DNA from: JALYUA01 sp038239305
Lineage (GTDB): Bacteria > Acidobacteriota > Thermoanaerobaculia > UBA5066 > Gp7-AA6
Length of the DNA: 64,000 bases
Direction: 5' to 3'
NCBI GenBank assembly: GCA_038239305.1
Contig: JBBSEW010000004.1
Location: 56,252 to 120,251 of the forward strand
Below the pieces are notes generated by a model, which was given only the letters and a program-made list of their open reading frames with translations, had not been told where the DNA came from and ran no database searches. Positions 45,141-53,601 of this stretch are shown here, piece by piece; position 1 is the stretch's first letter; every line of letters starts with the position of its first letter. Made by a program: the position numbers and the translations under genes.

Positions 45141-45815
45141 ATGTCCGAAAAATACCAATGGAAAGAGATCCCTGGCTCCTCGCATGATCTCCTCCGCGAG
45201 AAGATTCACGAGCTGCCTTCCGGGCTGCGGCTGCTCGATCTCGGCGCTGCCGGCGGACATCTCGGGAGGGCTCTGCGCGATCGCTGCGCGTTTCTGGCCG
45301 GAGTCGAGCCCGACGCATCGTTGCCGCCGTCGGCACGGGACGGCTACGACGAGTGGCGTGCCGTCGACGCGACCGAGGCCGGGATCTGGCCCGAGCCCTT
45401 CGACGTGGTCGTCTGCGGGGACGTGCTGGAGCACCTCGCCCGCCCCGAGCTTCTTCTGCAGCGTATCCATGGCTGGTTGAAGCCGGAAGGCACACTCTTC
45501 GTCTCCCTGCCCAACATCGCGAACGTCTCGATTCGCGTCGGGCTTCTCCTCGGCCATTTCCGCTACACCGACCGCGGAATCCTCGACCGCACCCACCTCT
45601 CGTTCTACACGCTCGCGAGCGCTCGGCACCTCCTCGAGTCGGCGGGTTTCCGAGTGCGCTCGGCCGAGCCGACGGCGATGCCCTATGAGCTCGCGATCCC
45701 GTCGCTCGCGCGCGCGCCGTGGAACGCCCCGACACGGGCCTTCTCTCGCCTGTCGGCGCGGGCGTGGCCCACGATGTTCGGGTATCAGTTCGTCTTCGAG
45801 GCCGCGAGGGCATGA
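45141..45815 (+). CDS. Class I SAM-dependent methyltransferase
   Basis: This protein has 224 residues. Motif I is LLDLGAAGGHLGRAL, motif II is in AGVEPDA, and the post-motif region VVCGDVLEHLARPELLL with LKPEGTLFVSLPN matches the Methyltransf_23 group. A variable C-terminal part (THLSFYTLASARHLLESAGF) probably binds substrate. It overlaps the glycosyltransferase start by ATGA. This pairing is often found in polysaccharide or glycolipid decoration, so a sugar or lipid-linked acceptor is plausible but not shown. Confidence 0.9.
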   Translation: MSEKYQWKEIPGSSHDLLREKIHELPSGLRLLDLGAAGGHLGRALRDRCAFLAGVEPDASLPPSARDGYDEWRAVDATEAGIWPEPFDVVVCGDVLEHLARPELLLQRIHGWLKPEGTLFVSLPNIANVSIRVGLLLGHFRYTDRGILDRTHLSFYTLASARHLLESAGFRVRSAEPTAMPYELAIPSLARAPWNAPTRAFSRLSARAWPTMFGYQFVFEAARA

Positions 45816-46570
45816 GCGGCGCCCGCCCGGAGGATTCGGATCGCGCGACGCTCGTCATCCCCGCATACAACGAGAGCAACCGGATCGCCGCTTCGATTCG
45901 CGCGATCGCGGAATGGAGCCGCGCGCGTCCCGGCGGTTGGGACTGGGAAGTGGTGCTCGTCGACGACGGATCCACGGACGGCACCGCCGGGACGGCTCGC
46001 GCCGTGGCGGCGGAGGCGGGGCTGCGGCTCGAGGTGCTCGCCCATCCCCGTAACCGGGGTAAGGGCGCCGCCATCCGGACCGGAGTCCTCGGATCGTCCG
46101 GAAGTCCGGTCCTGGTTTCCGATACGGACCTTTCGACGCCCCTGTCGGAATGGGTCAAGCTCGCGGAGCGGCTCCCGACGCATCCCGTCGCGATCGGATC
46201 CCGCGCCGTGGACGAGCTCATGGTGCGGCGGCGCCAGCCCTTTCACCGCCGGCTGCTCGGCAAGACCGGGAACCTGCTCGTGCGCGTGTTTGCGGTCCAC
46301 GGGATCGCAGACACCCAGTGCGGGTTCAAGCTCTTCCGCGGCGACGTGGCTCGAACGCTCTTTCGCGATGCGCGGATTGACGGGTTCGCCTACGACATGG
46401 AGATCCTGCACCTCGCCCAGCGCCGGGGGATTCCGATCGCGGAAGTTCCGGTCCTCTGGTTCGATTCGCCGGAATCGAAAGTCTCCGTGGTCCGCGACAC
46501 GCTGCCCACCCTCTGGGATCTTCTGCGCATCCGGTGGCTTCACCGGAAAGAGAAGCCGCATCGGGAGTGA
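45812..46570 (+). CDS. GT2-family glycosyltransferase, dolichyl-phosphate sugar synthase type
   Basis: This protein has 252 residues. The start is the ATG overlapping the methyltransferase stop. The nucleotide-sugar pocket (TLVIPAYNESNRI), VVLVDDGSTDGTAGTA, HPRNRGKGAAIRTGV, and the metal-binding VSDTDLSTPLSEW are those of ALG5/DPM1-like enzymes, which load glucose or mannose onto polyprenyl phosphate. DTQCGFKLFRGDVART is a further family block. There are no membrane helices. The product could feed the integral membrane GT-C-like protein encoded convergently at 46780. Confidence 0.92.
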   Translation: MSGARPEDSDRATLVIPAYNESNRIAASIRAIAEWSRARPGGWDWEVVLVDDGSTDGTAGTARAVAAEAGLRLEVLAHPRNRGKGAAIRTGVLGSSGSPVLVSDTDLSTPLSEWVKLAERLPTHPVAIGSRAVDELMVRRRQPFHRRLLGKTGNLLVRVFAVHGIADTQCGFKLFRGDVARTLFRDARIDGFAYDMEILHLAQRRGIPIAEVPVLWFDSPESKVSVVRDTLPTLWDLLRIRWLHRKEKPHRE

Positions 46571-46604
46571 GCTGCCGGCTTTCATCCGTCCGTTCCGCTG
46601 TCCG

Positions 46605-46765
46605 GATCCGTTATGGGTTCGGAGTTCTCCGTTCCGGGTCTTGCGTCCGAGTTCCGAGTCTCCGAGTCTCCGGGTCTCCGGGTCTCGAGTTTGGAGTCCG
46701 AGTTTGAGTCCGGAGCCGCCTTTGCGCTCGGCCGCTGACCGCTGACCGCTCACAGCTCACAGCGG
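46605..46765. repeat. Intergenic repeat block (GAGTCCGAGT and CTGACCG units)
   Basis: The convergent spacer contains GTTCTCCGTTCCGGGTCTTGCGTCC, which closely resembles the left arm at 44967, then iterations of GAGTCTCC, GGGTCTCC and GAGTCCGAGT, and ends with CTGACCGCTGACCGCTCACAGCTCACAG. The layout matches the elements at 44959 and 49874. Confidence 0.7.
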
Positions 46766-46779
46766 ATGACTTCCAGCTC

Positions 46780-48132
46780 TCAGGCCTCTCGCATCCGCCC
46801 CGCGATTCCGGCGGCCGCGAGGGGAGCCAGGGCCGCGGTCGTCCGATAGAGCGTCGTCGTGGCCAGCCATTCCGGGCCCCGCACCGCCAGCGCCGGCAGG
46901 ACGACGTAGGCTGCCGTGCACGCGGCGGCGAGGATGAGCAGCCGGTCGGCGGCGGGTGTCCGTCGGCCGCAGGCGAGAAGGATGGCGACCGCCGCCAGGC
47001 CAACGGCCGCCGGACCCGCCATCGAGATGGCGGCCTCGAGCGCCGCCGCGAGGCGCGGGGCGAGCTCCCCGAGGCGCGCGAAGGACAGGAGGGACATGTC
47101 GAAGTCGCGCAGCGGCGCCGGACCCGTCGCGAGCCGGGACAGGACCTTCGCGGCGAGGGCGGGACCGAACACGGCCGCGCCAAGCGCCATCCGGCGGGCG
47201 AGACGGCCCGGTCCGGCGAACGCCACGGCCGCCGCGACGGCCGAGAGGAACAGTCCTTCGTTTTTCACGGAAGCCGCGAGAAACCCGGCGGCCGCCAGCC
47301 GCCTCACCGCCGCCGGATCCGTCCCGTCGAGGGCATCGGACAGGGCGGTTCCCAGAAGAAGCATCGCGAGCGACAGCGGGACCTCGGCCAGGCCGGTGAG
47401 AAACCCGGAGTAGAGCGGCTCGAAGAACGCGAGGAGCGCGCACGCCGAGAGAGCCAGAGGGCGCGAGGCGCCCCGGCGCGTCAGCCAGCCGTAGAGGACC
47501 GCGAGCGTCGCGATCTGCATCGCCGGGTACAGCAATGCCATCGCCTGGTCGTCCCACTGGCCGGCGAGAGAAGCCACGGCCGCGAACAGAAGCGGCAGAC
47601 CGAGCGGATACTCCGGATGGGAAAACCCCCCGATCGCCGGATCGCGCAGCCAGGCCGGGAGAGCGCTCGCCGCGTGGATGGTCTTGCCCTTCAATCCCCA
47701 AATCGCGAGGAAGTCGTTCGACCACATCGGCTCGGTCGCCGCGCGGAGAGCGTAGAGAAGGATCCCGGTGAAAATGGCCACCGCCGCCGCGGCCGTCACG
47801 GCGAGGAGGATGCCCCGCTCCCGTTCCCGTTCTCGTGCCCTGCGGGACGCGACAGCCGGCGCGAACAGTCGGGCGGAAAACATCCAACCGGAGGCGGCGA
47901 AGACCAGCAGGGACGCGGCGAGCGCGACGGGCCCGGGCCGGATCCCGGTGGCGAGGCACATCGCCTCCGCCGCGGCGAGCACCGCGAAGCCCGCGAAAAT
48001 GCCCCAGCCTGCGCGCTCCAGGATCGCTTCCCGGGTGCCGGGAAATACCAGCCTCGTGCCCGCGAAGCCCGCGAGAGCCGCAGCCACGACGACGGCCGCC
48101 ATCAGCCCGAAGGCGGCGGCCAGCCCCGTCAC
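46780..48132 (-). CDS. Polytopic membrane protein, GT-C-like glycosyltransferase
   Basis: This protein has 450 residues, starting at GTG that overlaps the upstream gene's stop (GTGA). About eleven membrane helices are predicted. The first large extracytoplasmic loop includes EPMWSNDFLAIWGLKGKTI and FSHPEYPLGLPLLFA, which match the acidic/aromatic loop of GT-C enzymes (ArnT, PMT, DUF2029 relatives) that use polyprenyl-phosphate sugars. A GT2 enzyme that could supply such a donor is encoded just to the right end of the convergent pair. The acceptor is unknown. The family assignment rests on topology and the EYPLG motif. Confidence 0.75.
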   Translation of the reverse strand: MTGLAAAFGLMAAVVVAAALAGFAGTRLVFPGTREAILERAGWGIFAGFAVLAAAEAMCLATGIRPGPVALAASLLVFAASGWMFSARLFAPAVASRRARERERERGILLAVTAAAAVAIFTGILLYALRAATEPMWSNDFLAIWGLKGKTIHAASALPAWLRDPAIGGFSHPEYPLGLPLLFAAVASLAGQWDDQAMALLYPAMQIATLAVLYGWLTRRGASRPLALSACALLAFFEPLYSGFLTGLAEVPLSLAMLLLGTALSDALDGTDPAAVRRLAAAGFLAASVKNEGLFLSAVAAAVAFAGPGRLARRMALGAAVFGPALAAKVLSRLATGPAPLRDFDMSLLSFARLGELAPRLAAALEAAISMAGPAAVGLAAVAILLACGRRTPAADRLLILAAACTAAYVVLPALAVRGPEWLATTTLYRTTAALAPLAAAGIAGRMREA

Positions 48133-48566
48133 GGAGCCGCCGGAGCGAGGAGGGCGCCGCCCGGGAGCGCCTGCAGAACCCGCACTCCGGGCGGCCTCCC
48201 GTCCCCGTAGACGGCCGCAATCCAGCCCGGAGGCAGCGGTGCGGGAGAAAGCCGCACGGGAACCGGAGCCCACGTGTAGGCGGCCAGGTGGAGCGCGGGC
48301 TCGGACGGATCGGGCATCACGAGGAGAATTCCGGAGGCGGATGCCGGCCGCGCGCGGCGGGCCGACTCGAGGAAGACGAAAAACGGCCGGTCGAACGCGG
48401 TCGCGGATCCCGCCAGGCGGCGGTGCGCCGCATCCATCGAAGCCCCGCGCTCGAGGAAGCGGGCGCGGCGCGAGACCTCGGACGGTGACGTGCGCGACGC
48501 GAGAACGGCGAAAAGAACGAGGGCCGCCGCCGCGCTCGCGATTCTCATCCGGCGAAGAGGCGGCAT
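48129..48566 (-). CDS. Small membrane-anchored or secreted protein, unknown
   Basis: This protein has 145 residues. The ATG at 48566 or the in-frame ATG at 48548 may be used. The N-terminus PLRRMRIASAAAALVLFAVLAS is a signal peptide or membrane anchor. The rest (about 115 residues) is predicted beta-rich (FVFLESARRARPASASGILLVM, LAAYTWAPVPVRLSPAPLPPG, GVRVLQALPGGALLAP). I know no matching family. It sits between glyA and the GT-C-like gene with a GTGA overlap to the latter, so it is probably an accessory subunit of that membrane protein. Confidence 0.65.
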   Translation of the reverse strand: MPPLRRMRIASAAAALVLFAVLASRTSPSEVSRRARFLERGASMDAAHRRLAGSATAFDRPFFVFLESARRARPASASGILLVMPDPSEPALHLAAYTWAPVPVRLSPAPLPPGWIAAVYGDGRPPGVRVLQALPGGALLAPAAP

Positions 48567-48595
48567 GCCGGGATCCGCGATCTCGTACCGATCGC

Positions 48596-49867
48596 TCAGA
48601 GGAGAGGAAATCCGGCGCAGAGCTCGGCGATGACGCCCCGCACGGATGCCTCCACCGCCCCGTCGCCCGGCGCCTCGAGAATCCGGGCGATCGACCCGCC
48701 GATGACGTCCATCTCCGGGAGGCCCATTCCGCGCGTCGTCACCGCGGGCGTGCCGATCCGGATTCCGGAGGCGACGGCGGGCGGACGGGTGTCGAACGGG
48801 ATCGTGTTCTTGTTCACCGTCAACCCCACCTTCTCGAGCATCTTCTCTGCATCCTTCCCGGACAGGCCTCGCGATCCGACGTCGACCAGAACCAGGTGAT
48901 TGTCCGTTCCGCCCGAGACGAGCCGGAATCCCCGGCCGGATAACGAGGTCGCGAGGGCTTTCGCGTTCTCGACGATCCGGCGCTGATAGTCGCGGAATTC
49001 GGATGTCGCGGCCTCGGCAAAAGCCACCGCCTTGGCGGCGATGACGTGCTCCAGCGGACCGCCCTGGACGCCGGGAAAAACGCGCCGGTCGAGCTCTTTC
49101 GCCTTCGCCGCCCGGCACAGGATGAGTCCGCCGCGCGGCCCGCGCAGCGTCTTGTGCGTCGTGCTCGTAACGAAAGCCGCGTGCGGAACGGGCGAGGGAT
49201 GGAGCCCCGCGATCACGAGCCCCGCGATGTGGGCGATGTCGACCATGAGCTCCGCGCCGACCTCCTGCGCGATCTCGCCGAATTTCTGGAAGTCGATCTC
49301 CCGCGCGTACGCCGAAGCGCCCGCGATGATGAGCTGCGGGCGGTGCTCGCGCGCGAGGACGGCCAGCTGCTCGTAGTCGATCCGCTCGTCTTCCGGTCGG
49401 ACACCGTAGGCGGCGACCTTGTACTCGAGCCCGGAGAAGGAAAGCGGATGGCCGTGCGTGAGGTGGCCGCCGTGGGACAGGTCCATTCCGAGGATCGTGT
49501 CGCCGTGCTTCAGCGCGGTGAGATAGACGGCCATGTTGGCCTGGGAGCCCGAATGGGGCTGGACGTTCGCGTGCTCCGCGCCGAAGAGAGCCTTCGACCG
49601 CTCGATCGCGAGAGTCTCGATTCTGTCGACGAACTCGCAGCCGCCGTAGTACCGCTTGCCGGGATACCCTTCCGCGTACTTGTTCGTCAGCACCGATCCC
49701 TGCGCCTCGCGAACCGCGCGGGAAACCCAGTTCTCGGAGGCGATCAGCTCGATCCCCTCGTTCTGACGCCGCTCCTCTTCCCCGATCCAACGGGCGACTT
49801 CGGGGTCCGTCTGCTCCAGCGACCGGTCGAGAAAAGTCATGGCGGGAGGCTTTTCCGTCTTGATCAT
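48596..49867 (-). CDS. glyA: Serine hydroxymethyltransferase
   Basis: This protein has 423 residues from ATG 49867; a second ATG at 49840 (MTFLDRSL) is also a reasonable start. It interconverts serine and glycine while charging tetrahydrofolate, supplying one-carbon units. Family blocks are IELIASENWVS, LTNKYAEGYPGKRYYGG, VQPHSGSQAN, MVDIAHIAGL and the PLP lysine in TTHKTLRGPRGG. All key residues are present. The gene may form a transcription unit with the dGTPase, folC and accD genes to its right, although an inverted repeat element lies between glyA and the dGTPase gene. Confidence 0.96.
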   Translation of the reverse strand: MIKTEKPPAMTFLDRSLEQTDPEVARWIGEEERRQNEGIELIASENWVSRAVREAQGSVLTNKYAEGYPGKRYYGGCEFVDRIETLAIERSKALFGAEHANVQPHSGSQANMAVYLTALKHGDTILGMDLSHGGHLTHGHPLSFSGLEYKVAAYGVRPEDERIDYEQLAVLAREHRPQLIIAGASAYAREIDFQKFGEIAQEVGAELMVDIAHIAGLVIAGLHPSPVPHAAFVTSTTHKTLRGPRGGLILCRAAKAKELDRRVFPGVQGGPLEHVIAAKAVAFAEAATSEFRDYQRRIVENAKALATSLSGRGFRLVSGGTDNHLVLVDVGSRGLSGKDAEKMLEKVGLTVNKNTIPFDTRPPAVASGIRIGTPAVTTRGMGLPEMDVIGGSIARILEAPGDGAVEASVRGVIAELCAGFPLL

Positions 49868-49873
49868 GATGAT

Positions 49874-50015
49874 GAAGTTATCAGTTATCTGTTTTTCGCA
49901 ATCCGCTTCTCATGCCGACTTTTTCACTGCCTCGTTCGGGAATCGACCGCTTCGCAGAGCATCGGAGACAGAGAACGGACGACTGACAACTGACACAACT
50001 GACAACTGTCAACGG
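49874..50015. repeat. Intergenic element with inverted CTGACAAC-type arms
   Basis: The left arm (49874-49911, GAAGTTATCAGTTATCTG...) and the right arm (49964-50015, ...GACTGACAACTGACACAACTGACAACTGTC) are imperfect inverted copies. The right arm ends at the stop of the dGTPase gene. No gene is encoded in it. Confidence 0.75.
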
Positions 50016-50016
50016 C

Positions 50017-51291
50017 CTACCCCGTCACGAGCTCCCGGTACTCCGCATTGCAGTAGCTGTCGGTCATTCCCGCGATGTGGTCGGCCAGGGCCCGGTAGAA
50101 CTCGGGGCGCGGGCGATAGCTCCGGTCGATCTCGGCGTCGACGTCTTTCAGCGCGACGCCGCGGAGGAACTCGACCCCGAGCTCCTCCTGGAGCGTGATC
50201 AGCACCGAATCGGGGAGAAGGCGCGGGTTATCGCGGTAGGCGAGATAGACACCGGCAACGACACGGCGCGCATGGCCGTCATGCCGCGACACGGGGAATG
50301 AATGGATCACGTGCCGGTACACGAAGTCTTTCAACTCGCGGTAGTAGCGCTTACCCGTCTCGCTGAATCCGACGAGATCCCCGGGCAGGCTCTCCCGGCG
50401 CGACTCGAAATCGGCCGGCGAGCCGATCCGCTCCGCGTCGAGCCAGCCGTCGATGCGGCCGCGGGAGTGCTCCACGAGGTCGGCGGACAGGACGGCGATC
50501 ATCCCGCGGATCAACGACGCGCGGCTCGACGCCGGGTCGCCTCCGGCCGGACGCCTCAGCCGGACCTCGCGGGAGATCTCGAGCTCCTCGATCGCCCGCT
50601 CCTCCGCGAGCGGAAGTCCGTCCTCCAGGTCGTGGGTCTGCTGAGCGATCTCATCGCTCCAGTTGACGAGCTGGGCTTCGAGAGTCCCTCCCGACGCGAT
50701 ACGGAGCCCTTCGCGGAACTCCAGCGGAAAGGGGAAGGCCTGTTTCCACGTCGTGTGCTTGAGAATCCCCTCCCGCACATCGTGGGTCAGGTTCAGTCCC
50801 GGCTCTTCGTACCGCTTCTCCAACCGGTCGACGACGCGGACGCCCTGGTAGTTGTGCTTGAACCCGCCCGCCTCCGGATGGCTGTCCCGCAGGAGGCGGT
50901 CGAGGACGCGCTCGCCCGAATGCCCGAACGGCGTGTGACCGAGATCGTGGCCGAGCGCGATCGCCTCGACGAGATCTTCGTTCAGGCTGAGCGACCGGGC
51001 GCCGCTGCGCGCGATCTGCGACACCTCGATCGTGTGGGTCAGCCGGGTCCGGAAATGATCGCCCTCGTACGGGACGAAGACCTGGGTCTTGTGCTTCAAC
51101 CGGCGGAATGCACGCGAGTGGACGATGCGATCCCGATCCCGGGCGTACTCGGTGCGGGCGTCGCCCGGCATCGGATGGACCGGCCCGCGCGGCCGCATCG
51201 CACGCGCGCTGCGCGCGGCGTACACCGGAAGCCGCTCATCTTCGAGCCTCTCGAAATCCTCCCGGGTGAGGGGTGCGGTCGTCGTCGTCAC
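50017..51291 (-). CDS. dGTPase-like deoxynucleoside triphosphate triphosphohydrolase
   Basis: This protein has 424 residues. It starts at GTG after AAAGGACGCGC. The HD domain is clear: RTRLTHTIEVSQIAR, HDLGHTPFGHSGE and the later aspartate in NWSDEIAQQTHDLED. The N-terminal block DRDRIVHSRAFRRLKHKTQVF is typical. These enzymes cleave dNTPs to nucleoside plus triphosphate and control dNTP pools. It belongs to the long-form dGTPase-like group rather than E. coli Dgt. It lies directly downstream of folC. Confidence 0.92.
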   Translation of the reverse strand: MTTTTAPLTREDFERLEDERLPVYAARSARAMRPRGPVHPMPGDARTEYARDRDRIVHSRAFRRLKHKTQVFVPYEGDHFRTRLTHTIEVSQIARSGARSLSLNEDLVEAIALGHDLGHTPFGHSGERVLDRLLRDSHPEAGGFKHNYQGVRVVDRLEKRYEEPGLNLTHDVREGILKHTTWKQAFPFPLEFREGLRIASGGTLEAQLVNWSDEIAQQTHDLEDGLPLAEERAIEELEISREVRLRRPAGGDPASSRASLIRGMIAVLSADLVEHSRGRIDGWLDAERIGSPADFESRRESLPGDLVGFSETGKRYYRELKDFVYRHVIHSFPVSRHDGHARRVVAGVYLAYRDNPRLLPDSVLITLQEELGVEFLRGVALKDVDAEIDRSYRPRPEFYRALADHIAGMTDSYCNAEYRELVTG

Positions 51292-51325
51292 GCGCGTCCT
51301 TTCGCCTCCCCGTCGTCTGCTTCCG

Positions 51326-52687
51326 TCAGCCGCCTCCGCCCACCGCGCGCAGGCGAGCCCGGGCTTCTCCGACGAGGTAGAGCGATCCAGCGACGATTAT
51401 AGGGGCGGACTCTTTCTCTCCGGACGCCGAGGCCGCCCCGATTTCCAGGGAGGCGAGAGATGCCAGCGCCGCGTCCACGTCGGGCTCGAGCCGGACACTC
51501 TTCGCGAAACGCCCCGCCCGGCGCTCGAGCTCCTCCGGCGTCGCGCCGCGCGGAGGAGCGGCGGCGACGAGAAACACTTCCGCCGCCTTTGGAAAGAGAA
51601 CGGCCGCGATTCCCTCGACGTCCTTGTCGGCCATCGCGCCGAATACGAGCGAGACGCGGCCCGCCAGCCCCGACTCGTCGAGGAAGCGGGCGATCGCTTC
51701 CGCGCCCTCCGGGTTGTGACACCCGTCGAGCAGCACGACACGGCCGCCCGGCATCTGGAGGCGCTCGAGACGTCCGGCCCAGCGCACGGACGAGAGGCCG
51801 TTCGCGAAGATTTCCGGTTCCACGGCGCCGAAGACTTCCGGACAGAGCTCCACCGCCCGGATCGCGAGCGCCGCGTTCCACGCCTGATGGGCTCCCGCAA
51901 GCGGGGTCGCGAGACGCGCGCGGATCAGAGGCGTTGTAAGATGGAACTCGGTGCCCGAAATTCCGACACGGTTCACCTCCACCGTAATTTCCCGCCGCGC
52001 GTCGTGGTAGCGGGCGCCGACCGCGGACGCGGCTTCTTCCAGGGCCGCGCGGGCCGTCAGGTCTGCCGCAAGCGCGAGCGCGGGGCGGCCGTATCGGAAT
52101 ACTCCGGCCTTCTCCCGGGCGATCTGCGGCAGCGTCTCCCCCAGGTCCGCCATGTGGTCGAAGCCGATCGAGGTTACGACGGACACGCTGGCGGGGGTGA
52201 CGTTCGTCGCGTCGAGCCGCCCTCCGAGCCCGACCTCCAGGACCGCGAGGTCGAGGTGCGCGTCCCGGAACATCACGAAGGCCGCCGCCGTGACCGCTTC
52301 GAAGTAGGTCACCGGAATCGCGGGAGCGCGATCCGCGGCCGAGAAGACTTCCTCGAGGGCCGCGTCGAGGGCCTCCGGAGACACGTCGTCCGGGCCGATG
52401 CGGACACGCTCGCACACGGACTCGAGGTGCGGCGACGTGTAGAGCCCGCAGAGCTTTCCGGCGGCGTGCGCGATCGCGGCCAGGGTCGCCGCCGTCGAGC
52501 CCTTCCCGTTCGTGCCCGCGATGAGAATCGACGGTGCGGCTCGCTCCGGGCGGCCGAGCCGCTCGCACAATGCGTCGATCGCCTCGAGCCCGAGCTTGAT
52601 GCCCCGCATGCCGAGCGACTCGAGCCGGAGAAGACTGCGGGCCGGAACGGCGACCGGAGCGGGAGCGGGAGGAAGCGGACCGTTCAC
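51326..52687 (-). CDS. folC: Dihydrofolate/folylpolyglutamate synthase
   Basis: This protein has 453 residues and a GTG start. It adds glutamate to folates (and glutamate to dihydropteroate). The ATP loop is AGTNGKGST. Other family blocks are LYTSPHLESVCERVRI, VTYFEAVTAAAF, EVGLGGRLDATNV and TSIGFDHMADLGETL, with the C-terminal ligase part VLLDGCHNPEGAEA. It lies between accD and the dGTPase gene on the same strand; accD-folC pairing is common in bacteria. Confidence 0.95.
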   Translation of the reverse strand: MNGPLPPAPAPVAVPARSLLRLESLGMRGIKLGLEAIDALCERLGRPERAAPSILIAGTNGKGSTAATLAAIAHAAGKLCGLYTSPHLESVCERVRIGPDDVSPEALDAALEEVFSAADRAPAIPVTYFEAVTAAAFVMFRDAHLDLAVLEVGLGGRLDATNVTPASVSVVTSIGFDHMADLGETLPQIAREKAGVFRYGRPALALAADLTARAALEEAASAVGARYHDARREITVEVNRVGISGTEFHLTTPLIRARLATPLAGAHQAWNAALAIRAVELCPEVFGAVEPEIFANGLSSVRWAGRLERLQMPGGRVVLLDGCHNPEGAEAIARFLDESGLAGRVSLVFGAMADKDVEGIAAVLFPKAAEVFLVAAAPPRGATPEELERRAGRFAKSVRLEPDVDAALASLASLEIGAASASGEKESAPIIVAGSLYLVGEARARLRAVGGGG

Positions 52688-52744
52688 GACAGAGGGTTCA
52701 CCGCAGAGTTTTTACGGCTGGCAAAACGGAACGCCGACAGCCGA

Positions 52745-53587
52745 TTATCCGTTCAGCAGGCGCAGGCACCGCACGAGCGTGTCCTTCATCTCCGCGCGAT
52801 TGATCAGGAAATCGAGCATCCCGTGATCGAGCAGAAACTCCGATCTCTGGAAGCCCTCCGGCAGCGTCTGCCGGATCGTCTGCTCGATCACGCGCGGGCC
52901 TGCGAACCCGATCAGCGCGTTGGGCTCCGCGATGTTCAAGTCGCCGAGCATGGCAAAGGACGCCGTGACGCCGCCGGTCGTCGGGTCCGCCATCACCGAG
53001 ATGTACGGGATACGGGCTTCCGCGAGACGGGACAGCGCCGCCGAGATCTTTCCCATCTGCATGAGCGACAGGATCCCCTCCTGCATGCGGGCGCCGCCGG
53101 AAGTCGATACGATGATGAGCGGTTTTCTTTCCGCAAGCGATCGCTCGGCGGCACGCGTCAGCTTCTCGCCGACGACCGACCCCATGGAGCCACCCAGGAA
53201 GAAGAACTCCATGGCGCCGATCACGACGGGAATGCCGCCCATCGTTCCGGTCCCGATCACCACGGCATCCGAGGTTCCGACGTTTTCCTCATTCTGTTTC
53301 AGCCGGTCGCGGTATCGCTTCGTGTCACGGAACTTCAGCGGATCCATGGAGCGGAGATCGGAGTCGACCTCGACGTACTCCTCCCGGTCAAACAGCATCC
53401 GCAAGCGCTCGGGAGCGGAGAGCCGGAAGTGATAGCCGCACTTCGGACAGATCTTGAAGTTTCGCGCGAGCTCCTTGTTGTAGAGGATCTGGCGGCAGCT
53501 GTCGCACTTGACCCACAGGCCCTCCGGGACCTTGCTCGGCCGGTTCTCGCGCGGCTCCTTGGGAGCCTTGTCTTTCTTGAACCACAT
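52745..53587 (-). CDS. accD: Acetyl-CoA carboxylase carboxyltransferase subunit beta
   Basis: This protein has 280 residues. It pairs with AccA to transfer CO2 from biotin to acetyl-CoA at the start of fatty-acid synthesis. The zinc ribbon is formed by Cys28, Cys31, Cys47 and Cys50 (CDSC...CPKC). The crotonase-fold core shows MEFFFLGGSMGSVVGEK, IIVSTSGGARMQEG and DPTTGGVTASFA, with the C-terminal QTLPEGFQRSEFLLDHGMLD. The N-terminal basic extension is short. The accA gene is not in this window. Confidence 0.96.
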   Translation of the reverse strand: MWFKKDKAPKEPRENRPSKVPEGLWVKCDSCRQILYNKELARNFKICPKCGYHFRLSAPERLRMLFDREEYVEVDSDLRSMDPLKFRDTKRYRDRLKQNEENVGTSDAVVIGTGTMGGIPVVIGAMEFFFLGGSMGSVVGEKLTRAAERSLAERKPLIIVSTSGGARMQEGILSLMQMGKISAALSRLAEARIPYISVMADPTTGGVTASFAMLGDLNIAEPNALIGFAGPRVIEQTIRQTLPEGFQRSEFLLDHGMLDFLINRAEMKDTLVRCLRLLNG

Positions 53588-53601
53588 GTGGGAGGGAAAT
53601 C

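Noticed and set aside
43029..45629. Minus-strand reading frame of 866 codons
   Set aside because: It is antisense to RDD, nadE and the methyltransferase genes and has the charged, low-complexity composition typical of GC-rich shadow frames.
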